Shown: positions 23,805-31,166 of the stretch, piece after piece
How positions within the stretch are numbered: the first letter of the stretch is position 1
Layout of the letters: the number at the start of each line of letters is the position of its first letter
From: Roseovarius litoreus
GTDB taxonomy: Bacteria > Pseudomonadota > Alphaproteobacteria > Rhodobacterales > Rhodobacteraceae
Length of the DNA stretch: 64,000 nt
Direction of reading: 5' to 3'
Assembly: GCF_900142765.1 (NCBI RefSeq)
Contig: NZ_FRCB01000003.1
Coordinates: forward strand, 372,001 to 436,000
Notes under the pieces: generated by a model
Seen by the model: the letters and a program-made list of their open reading frames with translations, nothing else
Told to the model about the DNA's origin: nothing
Database searches by the model: none
Program-made: the position numbers and the translations under genes

Positions 23805-25400
23805 TCAGCCGGAAGCTTTAGGCGTCCAACTGAACGGAAACGGCCGCACCCCGAGGAGCACGACGGTCATACGCGTCAGGAAAGTGCCGAGGACGGTAAT
23901 GATAATGGCCAGTTGGATTTCTTCCGGCGCCAGCACGTCGGGACGAGTCAACAAGAAGACCGAAAAGGCCAGCCCCCAGAAAAAGGGAACTTCGGCGTAA
24001 AGCTCGGTCTTGAGGGTTCCAACTTGACCGGATTGGCGCACGATGTCGCGCAGGATGCCGCCACCGGCGGCTGTCAGCATCGCGATAATGGGTCCCCATA
24101 GCCACAGCGGTTCGGCATCCATGGATATTGCGATGGCAAGGCCAGAAACCGTAAAAACAGCCATTCCCATTGAGTCCGCAAGTTCCTGAATATTTGCCAT
24201 CGTGAGAAACCGCGGCGCTTTAGGCAGGCGCGACAAGGTCCAGCCCCGGCCTGCCAGTAGTCGCATCGCTAGAATGATGGAAAAGCCAACCAAAACGGTG
24301 ACACCAACCAGGCACAGGTAGAGCGGCGATGACATCATGCCCATTGGGTGCCGATCCAACAGTATGTCCCGCAAGGCCCCCCCGCCCAAGGCGGGAAGGG
24401 CGGACAGCACCAGTGCGCCAAAGAAGCTGAAATTTTCGCGGTAGGCGATCAATACCCCTGAGACTGCAAAAGCCACTGTCCCGACAATTGTCAGAATGTA
24501 GAACAGCGTGGTATCGAGCACGTAGCTCATCAGGACAGAAGAAATGCCTGAATGCAGGCGTTTCTTCAACTGTCCGTTGTCTTCAAGTGTCTTAATCGCT
24601 TGATCGATGGCGGCCAGTGTTTTGGGTTGCATGGTAGTTTTACTGAAAATGAAGTGAACACTCGCGATACCCGGCATCACGATTTCGGCGGCCTGAAACT
24701 TAAGCCCAGCCTCGAGTGCCGACGTCGATACGCCAAGCCTGTCTCCAACAAACCCATCGATCCGTCCTGCCAATAGGTTACGCAGGTTTTCCTCGTCACT
24801 CGATGCGTTAACAATACGCCCGGCCCGTGTCGCGGTTTTTATGCTTCCATTCAGTGCGGAGTCTGCGAACAGGCGACCCGGAACTACTCCAAGCCGGAAG
24901 TCGGGCAGTTCGTTTATCAGCTTGGCGATATCGGTCGTGTCATACAGGTTGGTCTCGTCCTTTCTGACATAAAGCGAGATCCGCGCCCATCGATAAGGAA
25001 GAGAATAATGGAACCGGTCGTCGCCGTTGTCTGGCTTGAAAGCCCCAAGCGCAATATCGCCCCGACCTTCGGCAAGATATTGCAGCTGATCATGCCAAGA
25101 CTGCCTGCGCAAATTAGCTTCGATGCCAGCTAGCTGCAAAACATCTGTCAGGATCGTGATATCCAGCCCTTCAACGCCCTGCAGCTGTCCGGCCACTGGA
25201 AATTGGTAAGGTTTGGACATGATCCATCCACCACGCAGGACAGCCGTGCCGTATTTCGGTAGCGCTGGCGGAGGAGCTGTTCCCGATGGACCTACTATGT
25301 CCTGCGCCATCGCCGCTGGAATGAGTGGGACGCAGAGGCTCAAAGCAGTAGCGAAGCTCAAGGTAGTGAAAAACAGGAATACCTGGGCCCAGGATCGCAT
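23805..25400 (-). CDS. Fusion of a family-3 solute-binding domain with a TRIC/UPF0126 (YadS-type) channel domain
   Basis: 531 aa. Signal peptide or anchor (1-33, ending AAMAQD). Residues about 50-285 form a family-3 binding domain: AVLRGGWIMSKPYQF, GLDITILTDVLQLAGIEANL, GRGDIALGAFKPDNGDDRFH and a hinge region LAGRIDGFVGDRLGVS. From about 300 on come seven or so membrane helices with two UPF0126 repeats, each carrying its glycine-rich motif: TVAFAVSGVLIAYRENF...GGGALRDILL and GMAVFTVSGLAIAISMD...GGGILRDIV. UPF0126 proteins are prokaryotic TRIC cation channels. The fusion suggests a channel gated by, or coupled to, a periplasmic amino-acid-like ligand. The gene is monocistronic. Domain calls are firm; the function is inferred. 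Confidence 0.85.
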   Translation of the reverse strand: MRSWAQVFLFFTTLSFATALSLCVPLIPAAMAQDIVGPSGTAPPPALPKYGTAVLRGGWIMSKPYQFPVAGQLQGVEGLDITILTDVLQLAGIEANLRRQSWHDQLQYLAEGRGDIALGAFKPDNGDDRFHYSLPYRWARISLYVRKDETNLYDTTDIAKLINELPDFRLGVVPGRLFADSALNGSIKTATRAGRIVNASSDEENLRNLLAGRIDGFVGDRLGVSTSALEAGLKFQAAEIVMPGIASVHFIFSKTTMQPKTLAAIDQAIKTLEDNGQLKKRLHSGISSVLMSYVLDTTLFYILTIVGTVAFAVSGVLIAYRENFSFFGALVLSALPALGGGALRDILLDRHPMGMMSSPLYLCLVGVTVLVGFSIILAMRLLAGRGWTLSRLPKAPRFLTMANIQELADSMGMAVFTVSGLAIAISMDAEPLWLWGPIIAMLTAAGGGILRDIVRQSGQVGTLKTELYAEVPFFWGLAFSVFLLTRPDVLAPEEIQLAIIITVLGTFLTRMTVVLLGVRPFPFSWTPKASG

Positions 25401-25701
25401 TTCAATACTGCTCGTTCCGGTTACCAGTCACTGCGTCGCGGACACACGAACGTTCTCGTTACTGGAGCAGTGACCTTGTTGATCACCGCACAGGTTTCGT
25501 TAGATTCATGCAAGCGCTATTTCCTAAGCGAGGGACACTTGATGATTGGTTGGAGGATTACATCCCAGAATACAAGATAAAATTGCCGATCGGCTTGTGA
25601 GGCCCAGTGAGCGGTTTGGACTACTGCAGAAGCTGCCTGACAGGGACTGGACTTGCCCTGAAAAAGTGGAGAGCACCAACTGAGGAACCAGGAGGTGTTT
25701 T

Positions 25702-25986
25702 ATGGGAAACGGAAACAGACCGACGCCGGAGTTTCGGCGCGAAGCGGTCAGGCTGGCACTGACCAGCGGACGCACACGACGTGAAATCGCAGATGATCTC
25801 GGCATGGGCCTCTCAACGCTGACGCGATGGGTGAGGCAGGATCGGGATGCCGAGGAGCCTGCGGAAGACCAGGCCGATCTCCGGGCCGAGCTGAAGCGGC
25901 TGCGCAAGGAGAACGCGGTGCTGAAGCAGAAGCGCGACATCCTAAAAAAAGCCGCAGCCTTCTTCGCGAAAGACGCAAGTCGATGA
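25702..25986 (+). CDS. IS3-family transposase OrfA
   Basis: A 94-aa OrfA: helix-turn-helix (RREAVRLALTSGRTRREIAD, then DLGMGLSTLTRWVRQ) and a leucine-zipper-like C-terminus (LRAELKRLRKENAVLKQKRD). AGGAGG lies before ATG 25702. A slippery A AAA AAG run near 25945-25952 allows -1 frameshifting into the orfB frame, giving the fused OrfAB transposase typical of the family. OrfA overlaps the orfB start as ATGA (25983-25986). Confidence 0.9.
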   Translation: MGNGNRPTPEFRREAVRLALTSGRTRREIADDLGMGLSTLTRWVRQDRDAEEPAEDQADLRAELKRLRKENAVLKQKRDILKKAAAFFAKDASR

Positions 25987-26849
25987 GCTTTGCCTTCATC
26001 GAAGCGGAAAAGGCCAGCTTGCCCATCAGTCGCATGTGCCAGACTCTGGGTGTCAGCCAGAGCGGCTTCTTTGCGTGGCGGGAACGCCCGGCCTGCCAGC
26101 GCCAGCGGCAGGACATGGTCTACCTCGCGCATATCCGCACGGCCTTCGCCTTGTCGAACGGCACCTATGGCAGCCCGCGGATGCACCGGGATCTGATCGA
26201 CGACGGGCACCGGATCGGGCGTCACCGAACGGTCCGACTGATGCGCGAGAACGGCCTCGTGGCAAGGCAGAAACGGCGGTTCAAGCGGACGACGGACAGC
26301 CAGCATGTTTGGCCGGTCGCCCCCAACCTGATCGCCTAGGACTTCCGGGCCGAGAAGCCGGACCGGAAATGGGGCGCTGACATTTCCTACATCTGGACGG
26401 CGCAGGGTTGGCTCTATCTCGCGGTGGTCATTGACCTCTACTCGAGGCGGGTCGTCGGCTGGGCGACGAGTGACCGGCTGAAGCGCGGCCTCGCAGTCGA
26501 GGCTCTGCGGCGCGCCATCGTGAACCGCGAACCTGCGCCGGGGCTGGTCCATCATTCCGATCGTGGATCGCAATACTGCTCTGTCGATTATCAGGCCGCG
26601 CTCCGAAAACGCGGCATCCTGATCTCGATGAGCGGCAAGGGGAACTGCTACGACAACTCGATGGTCGAGACCTTCTTCAAGTCCATCAAGTCGGAACTGA
26701 TCTGGCCGGTCGCCTGGCAAACCCGGAAACAGGCTGAAAACGCCATCGTCAGATACATCGACGGGTTCTATAATCCCGTCAGGCGACATTCATCGCTCGG
26801 CTTTCTCAGCCCCATCGCATTCGAGCGAAAAGCCCGGAAAGTGAGCTAA
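25983..26849 (+). pseudogene. IS3-family transposase OrfB, interrupted by an amber codon
   Basis: The orfB frame starts at ATG 25983 (MSFAFIEAEKASLPI) with the HTH_21 region ISRMCQTLGVSQSGFFAWRE and TYGSPRMHRDLIDDGHRIG. It stops at TAG 26337-26339 and resumes without a frame change as DFRAEKPDRKWGADISYIW. The integrase core is complete after the stop: Asp in WGADISYI, Asp in HHSDRGSQYCS, Glu in NSMVETFFKSIKSEL. In relatives this position is normally CAG (Gln), so one C-to-T change explains it. Without suppression no full transposase is made. Confidence 0.88.
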
Positions 26850-26878
26850 ACGCTCTCCACTAAATCCGGGAAAGTCCA

Positions 26879-27305
26879 CACACTAGACAAAGTGCATGGG
26901 ATCCGACGAAGTCCTAGACTTTTCGTCAAGCACGACGGGGATGCAGTCTGGCGTCGGCACGGTCCGACGACCTATCCTCCCATAGCCGCAGACTTCGAGG
27001 TCGATCTCAAACGGCCCGCGATACGCTCGCTCCCAATGAACACGACCGCGGTGGCGATTTCAAAACGGGTCATTTTGAACGCTTATTGGCAGTCATGGAC
27101 CCGCGTGACTGTAGCATCCGCGGGTTCAGGTTGCGCCGTTTCAGTTGAAGTGTCCGAACGGTCAGCCGCGGTCTGTTATCTGTCTTGACCGACTCGTCGG
27201 CTCAACGGCAGATCAAAATGGGACGGAAGCATGGTCCCCAAAAGTGTTCCGGAGGCGCGAAGTAGCGCCAAGTTAAGTTATTGAAAAATAATGATTTAAG
27301 GGTAG
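26879..27305. other. Gene-free stretch between the IS element and tRNA-Gln
   Basis: This is where a tRNA-linked integrase gene would be expected, but I find none. The frame at 26892-27188 (plus, about 98 codons) has no ribosome binding site and no recombinase motif. A small GGCGC/GCGCC hairpin (27254-27269), with a T-rich tract on its minus-strand side toward the tRNA, may lie in the tRNA 3' trailer. Confidence 0.5.
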
Positions 27306-27322
27306 TGGCTGGGGTGGTAGGA
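27306..27322 (+). repeat. tRNA-Gln 3' end, partner of the direct repeat at 10456-10472
   Basis: TGGCTGGGGTGGTAGGA, written on the plus strand, is the complement of the tRNA 3' end. With its copy it brackets 16.85 kb. Intact tRNA at one end and a 3' fragment at the other is the normal layout after integrase-mediated insertion. Confidence 0.7.
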
Positions 27323-27380
27323 TTCGAACCTACGGTACACGGTACCAAAAACCGCTGCCTTACCGCTTGGCTACACCCCA
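27306..27380 (-). tRNA. tRNA-Gln (TTG anticodon)
   Basis: A 75-base tRNA on the minus strand with encoded CCA. Acceptor 5' TGGGGTG pairs with 3' CACCCCA; the anticodon loop reads TTTTGGT with TTG; the T-arm GTAGGTTCGAATCCTAC is perfect. The 3' end (27306-27322) is duplicated at 10456-10472, marking this as the probable island integration site. Its own promoter lies just upstream. Confidence 0.95.
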
Positions 27381-27391
27381 ACGTGCCGCGC

Positions 27392-27420
27392 TAATTACTC
27401 TGGACCTCTGGGCTGTTCAA
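27392..27420 (-). promoter_or_regulatory. Promoter of tRNA-Gln
   Basis: Minus strand: -35 TTGAAC (27420-27415), 17-base spacer, -10 TAATTA (27397-27392). Transcription would start near 27385, about five bases before the mature tRNA. This is a good sigma-70 type match at the expected place. Confidence 0.7.
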
Positions 27421-27507
27421 GGCCGGAAATGAAAAAAATGCGCCTAAAGAGGACGAGCCGGGCAACATTGCGAAGAAGCGGCGCGGCTGGGGCGGGTTCG
27501 TGCCGCG

Positions 27508-28008
27508 TCACTCGAGGATTTCATCCGCGCCGACGCCCCAGATCGCCGATTTCGGCGCCCAGCCGTCATAGCCGCCTGCCGATATCTCGCACCAGTCGGG
27601 CGCACAGGACTTTATCCGGGCGATCACGCCCAACTCGAGCCGGGCCGTCACCCGGGTCGAGGGATCGGGGCGGACATGCAGGTCGAGCATGTCCTTTTCG
27701 ACGATCGCGGTGCGGCTGCCCGACAGGAGCGAATAATGCACCCAGCCTCCCGCGCCGTCACGGTCGCGCACGCGGCGCCAGTGGCCATGTTCGGCGGTGA
27801 TCTCGAGCGGCACGTCGCGGCGCTTGAAGACCCAGTCGATCCGGTGGGTCAGGCTGGGACCACGGCGCACATTGCCTTCGCTCGCCTTCATCGACACGAA
27901 GCGCGGCAGGGGAAGATTCGTCACCGGGCCACGCTCTTGTTGCTGTGCCTGGCCAACAGATCCGACCGACACCAACAGCGCGCACAGCAACACAAGCAGT
28001 GTTTTCAT
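27508..28008 (-). CDS. Secreted SH3-domain protein
   Basis: 166 aa with a signal peptide (MKTLLVLLCALLVSVGSVGQ, then AQQQ) and two bacterial SH3-like repeats. The first (about 38-100) has FVSMKASEGNVRRGPSLTHR and WVHYSLLSGSRTAIV; the second (about 105-160) has DMLDLHVRPDPSTRVTARLE, GVIARIKSCAPDWCEIS and GWAPKSAIWGV. These are typical of the alphaproteobacterial YgiM-like family. It is probably periplasmic and may bind peptidoglycan or a protein partner. ATG 28008 is chosen because the longer frame lacks a signal peptide at its start. It is divergent from the 2-hydroxyacid dehydrogenase. Confidence 0.85.
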   Translation of the reverse strand: MKTLLVLLCALLVSVGSVGQAQQQERGPVTNLPLPRFVSMKASEGNVRRGPSLTHRIDWVFKRRDVPLEITAEHGHWRRVRDRDGAGGWVHYSLLSGSRTAIVEKDMLDLHVRPDPSTRVTARLELGVIARIKSCAPDWCEISAGGYDGWAPKSAIWGVGADEILE

Positions 28009-28119
28009 TTCACGTGATCCGATTTCTGCCCGACGATTTGCATGGGGTTCTTGTGCCCCGTCCGTTCCTGCGCCAGTCTGGCAGTATTGCGCAGGCAAGA
28101 AAAGAAAAAGGAGGGGGAC

Positions 28120-29106
28120 ATGTCATCTGGACGCTTGAGTGTTGTCGTTACGCGACGCTTGCCCGAGCCGGTCGAGAAACGGTTGAGCGAGCTTTTCGAC
28201 GTGTCCCTGCGGGAGGATGACACCCCGATGAGCCGCGCGGACCTGGTCGAGGCCGTGCGGACGGCGGATGTGATCGTGCCTACGCTGACCGACCGGATCG
28301 ATGCCGCGTTGATCGCACAGGCCGGCGACCAGCTTCGGTTGATCGCGAATTACGGCGCGGGGGTGGACCATATCGACGTGCACACGGCGCGTCAGCACGG
28401 CATCCTCGTGTCCAATACGCCGGGCGTTTCGGCCGATGATACGGCGGATATGGCGATGGCGCTGATCCTGGGGGTCACGCGGCGGATTCCCGAAGGGCTG
28501 GCGGTGATGCAGGCAGGCGGCTGGGACGGCTGGTCGCCGACGGCGCTTCTGGGCGGGCGTCTGGCGGGGCGGCGCCTTGGAATCCTGGGGCTTGGCCGGA
28601 TCGGGCAGGCGGTGGCGCGGCGCGCGGCGGCGTTCGGCATGCAGATCCATTACCACAACCGGCGCCGGCTGCGCGAAGAGACTGAACAGGACCTGGGCGC
28701 GACCTTTTGGGAAAGTCTGGATCAGATGGTGGCGCGGATGGATGTTCTGAGCATCAACTGTCCGCATACGCCCTCGACCTTTCATCTGATGAACGCGCGG
28801 CGGCTGAAGCTGATGAAGCCGGATGCGGTGATCGTCAACACCAGCCGCGGCGAGGTGATCGACGAGAACGCGCTGACGCGGATGCTGCGGGCGGGCGAGA
28901 TCGCGGGGGCGGGCCTCGATGTCTATGAGAACGGTCCCGAGGTGAACCCGCGGCTGCGCGCGTTGCCGAATGTGGTTTTGCTGCCGCATATGGGATCGGC
29001 GACGCTGGAGGGGCGGATCGAGATGGGCGAAAAGGTGATCTTGAACATCAAGACGTTTCACGACGGCCATCGCCCGCCCGATCAGGTGGTTCCGGCGATG
29101 CTTTGA
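28120..29106 (+). CDS. D-2-hydroxyacid dehydrogenase (glyoxylate/hydroxypyruvate reductase type)
   Basis: 328 aa. Catalytic domain, then a Rossmann domain with LGILGLGRIGQAVARRAAAF (GxGxxG), INCPHTPSTFHLM, the catalytic Arg in VNTSRGEVIDE, Glu in LDVYENGPEVNP and His in VLLPHMGSAT. NADH- or NADPH-dependent reduction of glyoxylate or hydroxypyruvate is the usual role of this subgroup. The NRRRL stretch after the second strand, with Arg residues, favours NADPH. AGGAGGGGG directly before ATG 28120 fixes the start; the 26 extra codons upstream are not needed. It is followed 61 bases later by the gamma-glutamyltransferase, possibly in one transcript. Confidence 0.9.
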   Translation: MSSGRLSVVVTRRLPEPVEKRLSELFDVSLREDDTPMSRADLVEAVRTADVIVPTLTDRIDAALIAQAGDQLRLIANYGAGVDHIDVHTARQHGILVSNTPGVSADDTADMAMALILGVTRRIPEGLAVMQAGGWDGWSPTALLGGRLAGRRLGILGLGRIGQAVARRAAAFGMQIHYHNRRRLREETEQDLGATFWESLDQMVARMDVLSINCPHTPSTFHLMNARRLKLMKPDAVIVNTSRGEVIDENALTRMLRAGEIAGAGLDVYENGPEVNPRLRALPNVVLLPHMGSATLEGRIEMGEKVILNIKTFHDGHRPPDQVVPAML

Positions 29107-29167
29107 CGGCTGAGCGCCCCCGCCGCATGCCGGGTGATGCCGCGCCAGAGACGGCAAGGAGACAGCC

Positions 29168-30949
29168 ATGAGACTGCCGGCCATAGGATTGATCCTGTTC
29201 GTTTTTTCCGGAGCGGCGCTGGCGCAGCAGGCCGCGGATGCCGTGGCGCCCGAAGGGGAAGGTACAGGGCGCGTCGCGGCCACGCCCGAGCTTGAGGCGG
29301 CGCAGGCGGCACGGGATGCCGGGCGCCCTGCTGAGGCGCGAGAATGGATGATCGCGGCGGCCAATCCGGTGGCGGTCGGTGCCGGGGCAAGGGTGTTGCG
29401 CGCGGGCGGCACGGCGGCGGATGCGATGGTGGCTGTGCAGGCGGTGCTTGGGCTGGTGGAGCCGCAAAGCTCGGGGTTGGGGGGCGGTGCCTTTCTGGTC
29501 TGGCAGGACGGCGCGACCGGCGAGATCACAACGCTGGACGGGCGAGAGACCGCGCCTTTGGCGGCGAACCCACGGTTATTTCAGGATAAAAACGGAGAGC
29601 CGCTGGACTTCTACGATGCGGTTGTGGGTGGGCTTTCGGTGGGGGTGCCGGGGACGCCGGCGCTGATGCAGGAGGCGCATGAGCGGTGGGGACGGTCGGA
29701 CTGGGCGGGCCTTTTCGACGAGGCGATCCGGCTGGCCGAAGAGGGGTTCGAGGTCAGTCCGAGGCTCGCGGGGATGGTGGCGCTGGATGCGCTGAGGCTG
29801 TCGCGCTTCAAGGCGACGCGGGAGTATTTCCTGAGCGATAACAGTCTATTGGAAGTGGGCGAGGTGCTGCGCAACCCGGCCTATGCCGACACGCTGCGGA
29901 CCCTTGCCAGCCAAGGGGTCGGGGCCTTTTACGCAGGTGATATCGCGCGCGATATCGTGGCGGCGGTGCAGGGTGCGGCGGGCAATCCGGGGCGGCTGTC
30001 CGAGGTCGATCTGGCGATCTACCAGGTCAGGGAGCGCGCGGCGGTCTGCGTGCCTTACCGGGTCTGGGAGGTGTGCGGGATGGGGCCGCCCTCGTCGGGG
30101 GGGCTGACGGTGGGGCAGATTCTTGGACTGCTGGAGCCCTTCGATCTGGCGGCGATGGGACCAAAAAGCGCGCAGGCCTGGCGGCTGATCGGGGATGCGA
30201 GCCGTCTGGCCTTTGCCGACAGGGGCCGCTACATGGCCGATGAGGATTTCGTCCCCGTTCCGGTCAAGGGATTGATTGCAAAGGAATATATTGAGGAGCG
30301 CAGCCAGCTATTGCAGGGCGATGACGCGCTGCCCGAGGTCGCGCCGGGACGGCCCGAGTTCGATCACAGTCTGAACCTGGCCGATGATATCTCGTTTGAG
30401 TTTCCGTCGACCACGCATATTTCGATAACGGATCGTTACGGCAACGCACTGTCCATGACCTCGACCATCGAGAATGCGTTCGGGTCGCGGGTGATGGTGC
30501 GGGGGTTTTTGCTGAACAACGAGTTGACCGATTTTTCCTTTCGATCTCATGAAGAGGGCGTCCCGATCGCCAATCGGGTCGAGCCGGGAAAGCGCCCCAG
30601 ATCGTCCATGGCGCCGACCATCGTGCTGAAAGACGGCGTGCCGGTGATGATCGTCGGCAGTCCCGGAGGCAGCCGGATCATCGGCTATGTGGTCAAGGCG
30701 ATCATCGCGCATCTGGACTGGAAAATGGATGTGCAACAAGCGGTTAGCATGCCCAACATGGTCAACAGGTTCGGCGTTTTCGATCTGGAGGCCGGCACAT
30801 GGGCGGCGGATCTTGCGCCGGATCTCGAGGCGTTGGGCTATGAGGTCAGGATTGCGCCGATGGTGTCGGGGCTGCATGCGATATCGCTTGGCGAAGGGTT
30901 GCGCGGCGGGGCCGATCCGCGCCGCGAAGGCATCGCCCTGGGCGATTGA
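29168..30949 (+). CDS. ggt: Gamma-glutamyltransferase (gamma-glutamyltranspeptidase)
   Basis: 593 aa with a signal peptide (RLPAIGLILFVFSGAALAQQ). It is a periplasmic Ntn-hydrolase that transfers or hydrolyses gamma-glutamyl groups of glutathione and related amides. GGTAADAMVAVQAVLGLVEP and SSGLGGGAFLVWQD belong to the large chain. Self-cleavage is expected before the nucleophile Thr in FPSTTHISITD (about residue 414), after which DRYGNALSMTSTIENAFGS and SPGGSRIIGYV match the small chain. The gene is complete. The small-chain residues needed for glutamate binding appear present, so activity is likely. Confidence 0.9.
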   Translation: MRLPAIGLILFVFSGAALAQQAADAVAPEGEGTGRVAATPELEAAQAARDAGRPAEAREWMIAAANPVAVGAGARVLRAGGTAADAMVAVQAVLGLVEPQSSGLGGGAFLVWQDGATGEITTLDGRETAPLAANPRLFQDKNGEPLDFYDAVVGGLSVGVPGTPALMQEAHERWGRSDWAGLFDEAIRLAEEGFEVSPRLAGMVALDALRLSRFKATREYFLSDNSLLEVGEVLRNPAYADTLRTLASQGVGAFYAGDIARDIVAAVQGAAGNPGRLSEVDLAIYQVRERAAVCVPYRVWEVCGMGPPSSGGLTVGQILGLLEPFDLAAMGPKSAQAWRLIGDASRLAFADRGRYMADEDFVPVPVKGLIAKEYIEERSQLLQGDDALPEVAPGRPEFDHSLNLADDISFEFPSTTHISITDRYGNALSMTSTIENAFGSRVMVRGFLLNNELTDFSFRSHEEGVPIANRVEPGKRPRSSMAPTIVLKDGVPVMIVGSPGGSRIIGYVVKAIIAHLDWKMDVQQAVSMPNMVNRFGVFDLEAGTWAADLAPDLEALGYEVRIAPMVSGLHAISLGEGLRGGADPRREGIALGD

Positions 30950-31166
30950 GACCGGCCCAAAAGCGCCAAAACCGGGCATCGGTATCACGTCGGTATTACG
31001 TCGGTGCGATATCGGTGTGATTCCGGGGCCGCGCGCGCGGCGCCCCGGATCGTCGTCCGTGAAATGCGAAGGCGTCGGTTTTGCGCGTTCTTGTGTCGGC
31101 TGGACCCACCTTGGCGCAACAGGACTGCTAAACAGGGCGCAATCGCTAGCCAAGGAGTCGCTGCTC

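Larger units (their letters stand above)
25648..26878 (+). mobile_element. IS3-family insertion sequence, 1231 bp, with a nonsense codon in orfB
   Basis: Terminal inverted repeats of about 27 bp: the left end starts TGGACTTGCCCTGA and ends AGTGGAGAGC; the right end, reverse-complemented, starts TGGACTTTCCCGGA and ends AGTGGAGAGC. The size, the orfA/orfB arrangement with an A7G slip site and the DDE transposase fit the IS3 family. I see no 3-4 bp target duplication (left flank GGAC, right flank CACA), suggesting rearrangement or old age. The orfB amber codon at 26337 probably makes it non-autonomous. Confidence 0.88.

Noticed and set aside
26892-27188. Possible integrase remnant next to tRNA-Gln
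   Set aside because: I looked for recombinase R-H-R-Y blocks in all frames and found none; the frame has no start signal.
30687-31166. N-terminal extension of the dimethylglycine-dehydrogenase-like frame by 160 codons
   Set aside because: It overlaps the end of ggt in another frame; the AAGGAG before ATG 31167 and the FAD motif right after it fix the true start.
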